Below, in pieces: positions 24,722 through 35,071 of a stretch of DNA of 64,000 nt. The stretch spans positions 262,178,115 through 262,242,114 of the forward strand of contig NC_134568.1 of NCBI RefSeq assembly GCF_050947875.1, read 5' to 3'. The notes below the pieces were generated by a model, which saw nothing but the letters and a program-made list of their open reading frames with translations, was not told the DNA's origin and made no database searches. Every line of letters begins with the position of its first letter. Position 1 is the first letter of the stretch. The DNA is from Dermacentor variabilis (Eukaryota; Arthropoda; Arachnida; Ixodida; Ixodidae). The position numbers were made by a program, and so were the translations under genes.

Positions 24722-24885
24722 CTAGGGTGCAAACTAAACCGGAACTGAACCGGAAACGGCAACTGAACCATTGTTTTCAGCTGAACTGGAATCGGACCGA
24801 ACCGATGTTTTATTCGGGCTTCTTGGAACCGATCCCCATCCGGAACTTTTTTGGAGGAACCGTTCCGAACCGATTTGACCGCACG
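24722..24885. repeat. ACCGG-rich stretch (possible subterminal repeats of a hAT-like element)
   Basis: It starts with ctagggtgcaaactaaaccg and contains many aaccgg, ggaac and gaaccg motifs in clusters up to 24880. A smaller cluster (gaaccggttc, gttcgaaccg) lies at 29052-29118. hAT ends often look like yAGGGGTGCAAA with short subterminal repeats, so these could be the two ends of a large defective hAT-like element. I cannot align the two clusters as true terminal inverted repeats and see no transposase or BED finger between them. Low confidence in class. Confidence 0.35.
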
Positions 24886-25849
24886 CCCAGCGCAAGGGGA
24901 GCTGATGAAGCCTCTTGCGTCAGTGCAACGCAGTGCGTGGTGTGTTGACTTGGCAATAGTCATGGGGCTCACCCCAGGGAACTCAGTGGCTCGTTGAACT
25001 GTACGCACGGTGGGCGCGCACTGTCTATACAGACCGTCGCTGGTGCTGCGTCGTTCAGGATACTGTTCGTGCTCAGGGCATCTGATGTGTTCAGGATTAG
25101 TAGAGAACTGGTTGCGCTGTCCGATACGCGTGTTGCAGTTTGTACTGTGTACCTTCAGTGACCACTGTTGCTTCTGTAGCACGATTGTGGTTTCGTCGAA
25201 ATTTTGCACTGCAAGACTCAGACGGCGACAACTTGATGAAATAAGAGAGGAAGCGAGGTTTGTTTAGCGGTGCTCGCCTATTATTAGCGAATTTGTGTAA
25301 TTGTAGGCTGCACTTATATGGCATTACATCTTATTTGTGAAACGGTCTGCGCTCGCGCTTCTGGAGAAAACCAGGATAGAACATGTATCGTAATGGAATG
25401 CCAGAAAAAGTTGCATTCACCAGAGATCGTCACTCATGCCGCTAAATATAGGATCACTAAAAACCGAGCACGGAAACAAGACGCTATAAGAGAAGCAACT
25501 GGATAGGTGTTCTGGACCTGATGACCGCTTGTCCAGTTTCCTTTGTCCCGTACTGTTTTCGTGCTAGGTTTTCTGCTATGAACATGTACCAACTAGCCTA
25601 GCAGTTCGTTCTGCTCAAAATGTCGCACAGTGTCTACCGAGTTCTGCTCACTGTCCGCACTAGGTGCTTTTCTGATTTTTACACAGCGAAGCTGTTACTA
25701 CGACTACAGAAGGGCTCGGAAACGTTATATGCGTGTTTTCGCGGTGTCCTCAAAGAGCCATATCATTCGCCACGTTTATATTTGATAAAATGGGGAGAGG
25801 CACCTTGGGAGCTAAATCAAATCTGACATCCTCGTTTTCTATAAATGTT

Positions 25850-28130
25850 TAGAGGCTTTGTACGAAAAGCTTACAAAGATTGTGCGTACATTGGACGTAC
25901 CAAAATGGAAGCAATTCCATATTCAGGGAAAATAGGAGCCATGCTACAGAAAGTTCGAACTGTGTAGGTTGTTTACAGCCTTTGCAGTAAATACTTAGAC
26001 AACTGTTGTTTATGAACTGTGGAAACGTCGAACAATTAGTTCTTCATATTTGCTTACTGCTGAATGTGTTCTTTTCTATGTGCCTTTTGTTTCGTCCGTG
26101 TTTTTAGCGCTGTTACGATCTGTTTATTAACGGCGTAGGAAGTCTGCTCAACCCGCCGTGGTTGCTCAGTGGCTATGGTGTTGGGCTGCTGAGCACGAGG
26201 TCACGGGATTGAATGCCGGCAACGGCGGCCGCATTTCGATAAACGCTAAAAACGCACGTTAAAGAACCCCATATAGTCAAAATTTACGCAGTCCCTCCCC
26301 TCCCCCCCCCCCCCCCTCCGGCGTGCCTCATAATCAGATCCTGGTTTTGGCACGTAAAACTGCATAACTATTGTTTTTTTAAGTGTGCTGAATGTCGTGA
26401 AAGAATTCCAAGTGCTACAAAATACCATTTCGAGAGATTAGGGTGCATCTAATGGTTGATGTGGGGGCAAAATTTCAAGAGCGTCACTTTATGGCGAGTT
26501 TTGGAAAATTCTCTTAAGCAAGTGCTCAACAACGTTATACGGCCGTTAGACCTATATATTTCCCAGTCACCGAGTTACGAGTCAGTGGAAGTAGCGACTG
26601 TATTATTGGAGAACTGGGGGGAAAGTTGAACATTTCGGCCTTAATTATGAGCTCTGTAAATATTTACTGAATTCTCGTTCTCTCCCTAGTTTTATGCATT
26701 ATACGAAGTTTATAGTATGTTTCCCCTCGTGTCCTCGATGTACTAAGCAATCGCCTTTTTTTCATTTCGTGAAAATAAGGCGAATTATATGGGTGATGTG
26801 TACGTGAAGTTCATACTGTGTGGGTTAATTACGGCCTTTTAGGGCCATACTGCGTATGGAAGCGCTCCACAGAATTATGATTGTATATTGCGAACCGCGC
26901 GAATTTGAGGCTACTTTCCCGTGAATACTATAACAGCTACTGAAATAAAGTATTCTAAAGGTGTCGAGAACATTATGGCCTATGGGCATGAAAAGTTAAG
27001 TGTGCGGGTATAAATGACGGCTTTTGGAAAAGATTCTTTGAAGAGCTTGAAAGCGTTATATAGCCGTTAAACGCCACTCTGCCGTAGGAATAGCACGTCA
27101 CACTAAGTCTGCATTTGTTGACAATGGGGGGCACTTGAAGCTCAATCTGTGACGAAACTTTAACGTTTCTTGCTTCATTAGGAGGTGTGGAAATAATTAT
27201 TGAACCTTCGTTTTCTCCTCATTTCCATTTGTTATGCCAGGCACCCGCGGTGTCTCCGGTGAACTAAATGAGTTGCCTTGTATATATTTCGTGGAAACAT
27301 AGAGGAGGTTATAGGCGATTTCTAAGCAAAATGGAACACGTGTGGATTTAATACAGCTTCTATACAGTAAATTACGTATGCAAGCGCTCTGGGGCGTTAT
27401 AAGCACGTTTTACGAACGTCACAGAACTTAGTCCGCTGTCCTGGAAGATCTATAGGTGCCAACGATGTCACATTTAATAAAAATTGGGAGAATGCTAAGT
27501 CTGATGGGCATGAAAACTTATGTGTGTTTACTGTGTGTAAAAATCACACCCTCTTAAAAAAATATTGCGCAAGTGCTTGAAAGCGTTGTACAGCGATTAT
27601 CCGCTATGTTTACCAGTGTTCCGAGAAAACTGTGCGCCACACTGAGTTTATATTTGTTTAAAATGGAGGGCTTGTTCTGCGTAATCAGTGAAAAAACTAG
27701 CAGGAGGCGTTACGTGAGGTTCCCGCGGTTTCCTCGGTCAACTAAACCAATAACTTTGCTTATATTTCGTGGAAATAGGCGTCAGATTATGAATGACGTG
27801 TAGGCAAAGTTCAAAGTGCGCGGGATAATTATCCTTCTTTTTCTTCGGAAGATTCCTTCTGTAAGCGCTCCAGAACGTTATAAGTGCGTTTTAAGAATTG
27901 GCGCAGAATTTAACTAGTTCTACTCCAAGAACAACAAAAGCCACCGAGATCAAATTTAGTGAAAAGGGACGAACATTATGACTGACGCGCATGCGTAGTT
28001 GAAGGTGTGTGGGTGGAGTACAGCTTTTGCTAAAACTTCTTCATGCAAATCCTCGAAAACGTCATATGCGGACAACGTTTAAAAGTGTGATTGAATTATA
28101 CGGACCAACAAGATTGTCAATGGACCTGCT
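25850..28130. repeat. Diverged tandem array, ~0.5-kb higher-order unit
   Basis: A block of the type gcaagYgctYgaaaacgttata, followed by a gYcgttWa-like end, recurs at about 26518, 26858, 27040, 27380, 27567, 27861 and 28044. Spacings are 340, 182, 340, 187, 294 and 183 bp. So two related half-units alternate to make a unit of about 480-525 bp. Other blocks recur in register: tttcgtgRaaataRg (near 26765, 27287 and 27768) and gtgtgggttaattacRgc-like blocks (near 25955, 26818 and others). An extra, older unit at 25850-26140 is separated from the rest by the Ruka SINE at 26153-26370. It has no coding pattern. It resembles a decayed satellite, or the internal repeats of a large transposon. Confidence 0.65.
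26153..26370 (+). mobile_element. Ruka-type tRNA-derived SINE, inside the tandem array
   Basis: Starts ccgccgtggttgctcagtgg and continues with the ggctgctgagcacgaggtc block, a B box (gggattgaatgcc, one change from consensus), cgcatttcgat, cacgttaaagaacccc, gcgtgcctcataatcag and ggttttggcacgtaaaa. A C-rich tract at 26297-26316 replaces part of the usual body. The order and wording match the full-length copy at 53414-53654. It appears to have inserted into the tandem array. Confidence 0.9.
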
Positions 28131-28142
28131 CCAAGTAAACAG

Positions 28143-28212
28143 CTTTGCTGGCCATTAAGCTGTGATTCTGCAACGTCAACGTTGCAGAATTACAGCTCAA
28201 TTTCCAGCGAAG
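28143..28212. repeat. Large near-perfect palindrome (arms ~34 bp)
   Basis: Left arm 28143-28176 and right arm 28178-28212 are reverse complements with few mismatches and almost no loop. The innermost part pairs ctgcaacgt with acgttgcag, and the outer part pairs ctttgctgg with ccagcgaag. It lies directly after the tandem array. It could be a snap-back junction or the terminus of a foldback/MITE element. It can form a cruciform or, if transcribed, a long hairpin. Confidence 0.85.
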
Positions 28213-28236
28213 AATATAAATATAGAATAAACAAAT

Positions 28237-28266
28237 AACAAACTTGTGCGACTCAACAAGTTTGTT
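28237..28266. repeat. Hairpin, 10-bp perfect stem
   Basis: aacaaacttg (28237-28246) and caagtttgtt (28257-28266) pair perfectly around a 10-base loop. AT-rich flanks extend the pairing imperfectly. It sits 25 bp after the large palindrome. Confidence 0.7.
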
Positions 28267-28274
28267 GTTTTATT

Positions 28275-29460
28275 TTTTATATTTGTTGCAATTTTAGAAT
28301 GGCTACGGTACCTTAGTTATAATATTACGGATTTGTTGAGTGCTTTCACTAAGTTACTTATTTGGCTCCTCGAAATATCTTAATTATAAATTTAAGAATT
28401 AAGGAAGTATGAGCGAAGTTTGCTTAATTGTGACTGCTCACTTTTCCGAAATGATATTGCGTGTTCTCTTAAACTAGGCGCCTTCTGTCACCTTTACAAA
28501 AACTAACATGTAATGCATGATAAGTTAAGCGTTAGATGAAGTAGATTATTTTTTTTAAGGAAACTGTGAACAACGCGCGCGAGAAGCTTTTGTAGAGTAC
28601 TGACACAACATTTTTCTGTCCTGCTTAACTTACAATATTATATCACTGGTACCCGATAACTACACTATGGTGCCGGAATTCCTTGAACACACAAGAAATC
28701 AATAACTATATACTTTTATAAAGTGGCCTACTAAAAACTGAAAAAAAAATGCAGCGCAGCTTCTGGACGTAAGATTTTTTACAAGGGCTCCTCTACACAT
28801 CACGAACATTGCATTAGAAAAACACATTTGATAGCCTCACAGGACTCCACGAAGCCCTCTGAATCTACAAATACGACATGCCTACATACAAAAATGCATG
28901 GCGTCTCATTTTTGTAATTTTTTTTTATGTCAATGCCCCGCGAAAAAGATAACGGTTCGCAGTAGTTCTGGTCCAAGTGCACTGGCCTTTCCAAATGTAT
29001 ACCGCGTGTTTTCGGGGAAGCCGGAGGCACGCGTATGTATACTATTTCTTTGAACCTGTTCTTGAACCCGAAGAACCGGTTCACAAAGCTTCTAACCAGT
29101 TCGAACCGTTATAATTTCTGTTCCGTATCTATATTGTATTAGGTTCTCACTAAACGCATTGTGACTCTCCCCACTATTACATATTGTTTGAATACCGCAG
29201 ATTGCATAGTATGCTGTATGTGTGTAGCTCATCTTCCGATTTATTATATATGATTATGTGTATTGTTAGGTGTAGATATGAACTGAACTCGTGTGCGTGT
29301 TTTCAGGTTGTTTTGTACGCTTTCACTAGTTCACGGAAATGTGTGTGTCCCCTAGTTCGCTCTTTCTTTCTCGTGTGCATAGAACTTTGCAAATGTTCAT
29401 GCAATTTGACTGTCGCTAGTGAAAGACTAAGTGACAGAGACTGTTAGACTAAGAGACATA
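28275..29460. other. AT-rich stretch without a recognised gene
   Basis: No domain in any frame. It contains the small ACCGG/GAACCG cluster at 29052-29118 discussed with 24722-24885, and otherwise ordinary AT-rich sequence up to the LINE at 29466. Confidence 0.5.
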
Positions 29461-29465
29461 TCTCT

Positions 29466-31663
29466 ATTACATGAATACAAAAAGTTCGCAACAAATTAAA
29501 CTCAGATTTGAAGAGAGCTCGTATTCAATATTATCAGGCAAGGTTTGCTGGGGTCTGCTGTAATACCAGGAAAGCTTGGAACTCGGCACGTCTGCTCATA
29601 AGGAAAACAAAGGCTAGCCTTCCTACGACATTAACCATTGACGGCGTTGAGTTCACTGAAGCCGACCTAGCGGGCAAATTCAAAAATCATTTCCTAACTT
29701 CTGGCGCAGCAGGTCAGGCAAATAATACAACAAATGACTGTGAACAATACATTTCTTCTTCCTGCGCGAAATCTATTTTCTTGACTCCATGTAGTGAATT
29801 CGAAATAGTTACATACCTGAAATCGTTAAATAAAAATACTGCCGCTGGATATGATGACATTAAGGCTGACCCAATTAAACACGTTGCTGAATTACTATTT
29901 GGCCCACTTCAGCACATCTGCAATCGAGCTTTCACCACGGGTACTTTTGCTGAAGGCATGAAGATAGCTAGAGTAGTAGTCATTCACAAAAATGGCTCTC
30001 ATAATGACTTGAGTAACTATCAGCCTATGTCTGTGCTACCTTTATTTTCTAAAGTGTTAGAATATACGTTAAAATCACGATTAATGAAGTTTATTGGCGA
30101 CCACCAAACGCTTTCCAAGCAGGAATTTGGCTTCCGTGAAAAGAAATCAACCGAAACGGCGCTCTTAGATATTAAAGAAAAACTAGTTATTAATATTGAT
30201 AATAAGCAATACATTCTTGGTTAATTTCTAGACTTTAAAAAGGCGTTCGATTCTATTAAGCATTCCATTTTGTTTCGCAAACTCCCACACTACTGTGTTG
30301 CAGGTTTGGTATTAAATCTGATACGCTGTTATCTATCCAACAGGGTACAATTTACTAGCCTAAATGGTTACCGTTCCCAATTACAGCCGATAAAATATGG
30401 TCGTAGCGCAAGGCTCTATCCTCGGACCATTATTCTTTATTCTTTATATAAATGATCTTGTGAACATACCGCGAACTCCTGACATATATCTCTATGCAGA
30501 CGACACAAGTATTGTTTTTTTTAGCAGGTAAACACTTATATGAACTTGAAAAGGCAGCTAATACATGGTTAACTAATCTATCAAACTGGTTGCATTGTAA
30601 TCAACTTCAACTAAATGTACAAAAGTCTAAGTATATCATTTTCAAAAGCCGTAATAAGCCTGATGACTATAGTACCTGTATTATATTTAAAAATTGTGCT
30701 ATCGAACGGATTTCTACTTATAAGTTTCTAGGTGTCACCTTTGAAGAAAACTTGAGCTGGACACCACATGTAAACAAGATACATGAAAATATGTGCAGGT
30801 CAATTTCTATATTGTATAATACCAGAACCTTGGTGCCAAAATGGTTAAAACTACAGCTATACTATGCGCTTGTTCATTCACATATACACTATTGTCTACT
30901 AATCTGGGGTAGAGCTACTAAGACAAATTTAGATAGGTTAATAATCCTACAAAAAAGAGCAGTGCGTTGCATAGAAAACCTTCAACGTAGTGACCACACT
31001 GCACCATACTTTTCCAAGCTTAACATATTCACAATAGATCATCTATTCCAACTAAGGCTTGCTATGTATACACATAGGGAAATTTTGCATGACCCAAATA
31101 TCCTGTCCACATTTTTATCATCCGACAACTCACAATATCACCTTAGGCATAACAGACTTAGAACACCTATGTTTAGAACCAAATATGGTACTCAGACACC
31201 CGCCTACCTAATACCTCATTTCCTCAATAATAATCCAGAAATCGCTAGTATGATTCAGGAATGCAGATCTGCTTATAGTCTAAAGAAAAAGGTTAGGAAT
31301 TATTTTATGCCAACTTCCTAAGTCGTTTTTTCTCTTACATTTTTTCTCCTATTTGCTATATAATGTTTTGTAACACACATACTTATGATTTGCTTGTTTA
31401 AATATTTCCATGTTCTCGCGCATTACTGATGATATATTTGTATAAAGTGTAACAGTCTTACTTCTTTGTATACTTGATTGCTTGCCGCATACATTTTGTT
31501 CTTTTTGTTGTTTCTACATTGTTCCACTGTATTTTCATGATGTTCCACTCCCTGAGCAATGTACGGGTAGGGGGGCCTTTCTCAGGCAGTTGCATCTGCC
31601 TTTAGCCCCTACATCCCAGACAATGTGTTGTCTAAATAAAGCATTCAGTCATTCATTCATATA
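29466..31663 (+). mobile_element. 5'-truncated CR1/Jockey-like LINE
   Basis: Starts abruptly in the linker between endonuclease and RT and runs to a short 3' tail of ATTC repeats at 31645-31663 (aataaagcattcag precedes it). It contains the RT domain and the C-terminal region typical of CR1/L2/Jockey-type elements, and no RNase H after it. 5' truncation with an intact 3' end is the normal outcome of incomplete target-primed reverse transcription. I found no clear target-site duplication. Right after its tail lies a relic of another LINE 3'UTR (31684-31750), so it may have landed in older LINE DNA. Confidence 0.85.
29472..31321 (+). pseudogene. Reverse transcriptase of the CR1/Jockey-like LINE, broken
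   Basis: RT motifs in order: LNKNTAAGYDDI (29827 on), YQPMSVLPLFSKVLE, QEFGFREKKSTETALL, FLDFKKAFDSI (motif A, 30225-30257), [19 protein letters not shown] (motif B), YADD (motif C, 30493-30504, both Asp intact), LQLNVQKSKYIIF and YKFLGVTFEENLSW. The C-terminal half has LVHSHIHYCLLIWG and LQKRAVRCIENL, usual after the RT in CR1/L2/Jockey elements, and no RNase H. Breaks: in-frame TAA at 30222-30224 just before motif A, a frame change near 30400 before motif B, and another at the run of eight T at 30515-30522 right after YADD. The last frame ends at 31321. It lacks the endonuclease and is non-functional as read. Confidence 0.9.
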
Positions 31664-31683
31664 ACTTTTATTTTGCTTGCACT

Positions 31684-31752
31684 GAGAAAAGGAGTAGCCC
31701 GCGCCAATAATGGTGTCAACATTTCTTTAATTTCATAATAATACAAAAAAGC
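31684..31752 (+). repeat. Relic of a LINE 3'UTR
   Basis: gagaaaaggagtagcc followed by cgcgccaataatggtg closely resembles 24452-24490 (gagaaaaggagtagcc, then gtcggcattataac), the 3'UTR of the LINE fragment at 23450-24490. Nothing coding remains, so this is a fragment only. Confidence 0.5.
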
Positions 31753-31754
31753 TG

Positions 31755-32940
31755 TATCTAGGACGCGCTATATTGCTTAAATCATAGAAAGAACAGAGCA
31801 GCTTACCGCTAGTCTGTCCTAGCTTAAATATTGCAGAAATATTGCATATTAAGGTGCGGTTTGTTAAATGTAACACTTGGCACAGCTACTTGCCTGGTTT
31901 TTAAAAAAAGAAAATTTGGTAGGCTGCATCTGAAACGCAGCCGCAGTGGGGTACGTGAATCGTCTTGTACGTGCTGTAGAGGGTGCGTGGGCACTAGGGG
32001 GTACAGAAATGATGGAAGAAATACCACAGTTCTATTTATTCACGCATTAGAAAGGTTAAACGTCTAACTTATGTTACAGCTAGTGGGGGTCTCACGGCCT
32101 AATTTTGAGGTCATGGTCGCTTCGTATTCGTGGTGGGCCCGTTTGTTTTGCGGAGGGCGTTCGGAGCACTATGGCGCAAAGATGACCCCCCCTATTGGTG
32201 GCGCACGAGAGTGCTGTGCGTCGCTCGAGCCCGGCGCACTCCTAGATTGTTGTGGCTCCTGCACTCGCCTCAATTTACTGCGCCTACGCTCCCTATGGGG
32301 ACTTAGATGTCCCGCCGGGGTCAAAAGGGTCGGGTATCCCTCTTTCTTGCTGCCCGAGTCGCTTCACGCCATTTGTGGACCCTGTTTCCGGACCCTCAAG
32401 CGCGACCACCTCCTGTTCGGATCAACAAACGTACTGCCGAGCTACGCCTCCCTGAAATTTAGCTCCGATTGCGTCGTGCGTGGCACGACGCAGGAGCAAT
32501 CTGCGCACGCGGCACATATGAAGTGGTGGCGTCTTCCCTCTACACAACGATACCAAAGCAAGGCGTGTGGGTAGTAAGTTTGCAAAGACATAAGCGATAA
32601 TAATATACTGAATACTGTAGGACCAATATATAAGAGGGAATAAAACGTGGGCAGATTCGTTGATAGAGTAATATTGGACGTGTTGTTTCGCTCAAGTAAC
32701 AATTAAGGTTAAGTCCTGGCCAAATTGGTACATCATAAACTATGTTGCGAACTTGAACCAGCGGAAAAGAAGCCTACACAGCACGCAATGAGTACAAGGG
32801 GCAATTGGTTGCAGGAAGAACTGAAGTTTATTAGAGCGAAGCTTGTCTCGCTACACAGGCTCAATTTGCACGTACACTGCAGCCTGAAAGAAGGAGAAGC
32901 GGGTGGCCCGAGCTCGGCCCGCGTTAGGGACCGTACTCAA
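31755..32940. other. Unassigned sequence with a 168-codon GC-rich open frame
   Basis: A plus-strand frame at 32071-32574 is open for about 167 residues and ends shortly before AT-rich sequence. It has many Cys, Leu and Arg residues but no motif I know, and a second plus frame in the same place is also open (32252-32455), as expected in GC-rich DNA. It could be part of an untranslated leader of a retroelement or a chance frame. No function is proposed. Confidence 0.3.
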
Positions 32941-32942
32941 CA

Positions 32943-33175
32943 CACCGTGCTTGCTTAGTGGCTGTGGAGTTGCGCTACTAAGGACGAGGTCGCTGGATGA
33001 AACTCCGGCCGTGGTGGCCGCATTTCGATGGGAGCTAAGTGCAAAAACGCCCGTCTACCGTGCATTGGATGCACGTTAAAGGACCCCACATGGAAGAAAT
33101 TAATCCGGAGTTCTCCACTACGGCATGCTTTATAATCATATCGTGGTTTTGGAATTTTGAAACACCGGAATTAAT
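32943..33175 (+). mobile_element. Ruka-type SINE, diverged
   Basis: gcttgcttagtggctgtgg (box-A region), aaggacgaggtcgctggatg (B-box region, degraded), gtggtggccgcatttcgatg, gtgcattggatgcacgttaa, aaggaccccac, ctacggcatgctttataatc and tcgtggttttgg follow in the same order as in the full-length copy. It ends in an AT-rich run near 33178. The B box has lost its GGTTCGA core. Confidence 0.85.
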
Positions 33176-33332
33176 TTTTTTAAGTTGAGCATAAAAAGAA
33201 AAAAAAATCCGAGGACACCTAAGCACTTATGAGCTGCGAATGTGAAAGCATTAATGTCCAATTCAACGCCGCTGAGCGGTCCTCCGAGTAATGGACACTT
33301 CGCGGGCAAGCGAGAGCGTTGAGACGCTTGGC

Positions 33333-33500
33333 CAACGTTTAGCCGAGTGGTTAAGACGCTCGGCTTCAGAGCGTGGGCTCGTAGGTTCGAAACTCACTAC
33401 CACCAACTCCTTACCTTTCAAGTTAATTCTACTTTTTCTATACTTCAATTTTTTTTATAGCGATTACCGGAGGGAAAGTTACAGAATGCAGGCGACAGCT
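33333..33500 (+). mobile_element. tRNA-Ser/Leu-like SINE head or tRNA pseudogene
   Basis: tagccgagtgg (33340-33350) is a perfect box A. cgctc and gagcg pair as a 5-bp anticodon stem around the 7-base loop ggcttca. aggttcgaaac (33382-33392) is a near-perfect box B. The loop lacks the T at position 33, the T stem pairs poorly and no acceptor stem can be formed, so it is not a functional tRNA. Sequence continues to about 33500 (gattaccgg, then gaaagttacag), consistent with a SINE body. Confidence 0.5.
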
Positions 33501-33988
33501 TGCGCGGTCAAGGAACGCGCGGATAACACATGCGATGCCTTCTCCCCTCACGCAACACCTGGCGCACCACTCCGGCTGCAGGTGTTCCCTTTCGCCCACT
33601 CTGCTCCGTCGATGTGCGCGCGTGACTAGACGTCGCAGCCAGTTTGAATTTAGGCGCCGTTTTGCTGCTACAGACTGCGCGTTTTCGCTCAATGGGCAAT
33701 TTGATGTTTTCCCATTAGAAAAGAAACACCTGCAGGCGTAACTATTCCGCAGAAATAGCTTTAAAAAATGAAATTCACAGGCAACCTTAAGAAGTAACAC
33801 ATGCCGACAATAAGATAAAATAAAAGTCAGTGTTGTAATGGTACAGTTGGTCTAATAAGGCAACCTGATATCGTTTTTATTCTTTTCGCAACTTCGACAA
33901 GGTCGTTTTCACCAACATGCCTAGGATAAGTCGTGATTACACAATCCAAATCGACGGTCAGATCTGCAAAAAATGTTATTCGTTTTTA

Positions 33989-34032
33989 AGGGGATATTGA
34001 ATCTCTCTCGAGAGAGATTCAATCGTTCCCCT
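33989..34032. repeat. Perfect 26-bp palindrome within a 44-bp inverted repeat
   Basis: 33997-34022 is a perfect, loopless palindrome centred on CTCGAG (ttgaatctctctc and its complement). It is flanked by aggggata on the left and tcgttcccct on the right, which pair imperfectly and extend the arms to about 20 bp. Possible head-to-head junction of two element ends. There is no sequence evidence for a protein-binding role. Confidence 0.85.
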
Positions 34033-35039
34033 ATTTTATAATCTAACAAGTGCGTTCCGCTAGGCACGCAATCATTGGACACAACTGGTTATGCTACTTT
34101 ATCGGCACCCGTCCGGTCACACTTAGGTTAAGTATAGCAAGCTGATTTCGTGCTTTCAAATATGGTTAGACGGCCGCAAAGAACTCGGGATGGGGCAAGC
34201 TGCGCGAGCTGAAACAGGTTATGGCGCGAACTTCCCAGCGCCAGGCCTTCTCCGCAATGCAGGCGTGCATGGGACTTCCCGCGCATCGTCTGCTGCAGCG
34301 CTTCGCGGAGAGGCACGAAAGGCAATCATCGCTGGCCCAACAGAACATAAGTAATAATAAAAAAAAAGGATTACTTATGCGACCGCTATATTCAGGAAAA
34401 AAAATTTGCCTCACCTGCTTTTTTGTTGGTTTGGTCAGTGTGCAGCCGACGGGGCCCGCTTTGAAAAGTGGGTTAAAGGGGGTACACGCAAAGCGCCTCG
34501 CGCGGCCAGTCGCGCGGCAGTTTTTCGCGTTTTGCGGGCTTCTTTCATGCTTGGAAAAGCACTTTTATGTACCATGTACTAAACAACAGAAAGCTGTATC
34601 GGGACTTTTTCATGTTGCTCTACTATTTCTTCATTGACGCCCGTCATCTAATCACAATTTTTTAGAAGTTGATTAGTTAGTTGAGAGTAATAATGCAATT
34701 AGGCGGAGTGCAAAAAATATTCTGAGCATCTCCGAGTGACGGCAAACAACATTACCTTGGTTCTGTCCAGCTACGTGGCATTTGCATATTTTTAAACCTT
34801 GGTGCATGATATTTGGGACACCCTTTATAAGTTTGTTTTGCTGATGTTGCTGGCAGCATAAATGCAACGCTCCATAATGAAAGCGAGGCATACAGCCTAA
34901 CAGTCTAAATGTCTTATGAACGCTTTTTGAACGATAAACGAAAACATCCATGGCTTTGTCTCGGTGCGCACATTCGGATTCGAGTTTCGGTGAAGATACA
35001 GTTGGGAATGTAAAAAACTAGCTTTGAAGGATGATGAAT

Positions 35040-35071
35040 ATTGTTGCATGGGTATGTAGCGATGCAACAAT
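35040..35071. repeat. Hairpin, perfect 10-bp stem
   Basis: attgttgcat (35040-35049) pairs with atgcaacaat (35062-35071) around a 12-base loop. It is followed by a degenerate tgta/ttatg repeat to about 35115. Confidence 0.7.

Noticed and set aside
32071..32574. 167-codon plus-strand frame as a host gene
   Set aside because: No domain or splice pattern, and a second plus frame is also open. Kept only as unassigned.
33333..33408. Functional tRNA-Ser or tRNA-Leu gene
   Set aside because: No acceptor stem, poor T stem and no T at position 33.
34221..34637. 138-codon plus-strand frame
   Set aside because: No domain, with an overlapping minus-strand frame in the same place; not supported as a gene.
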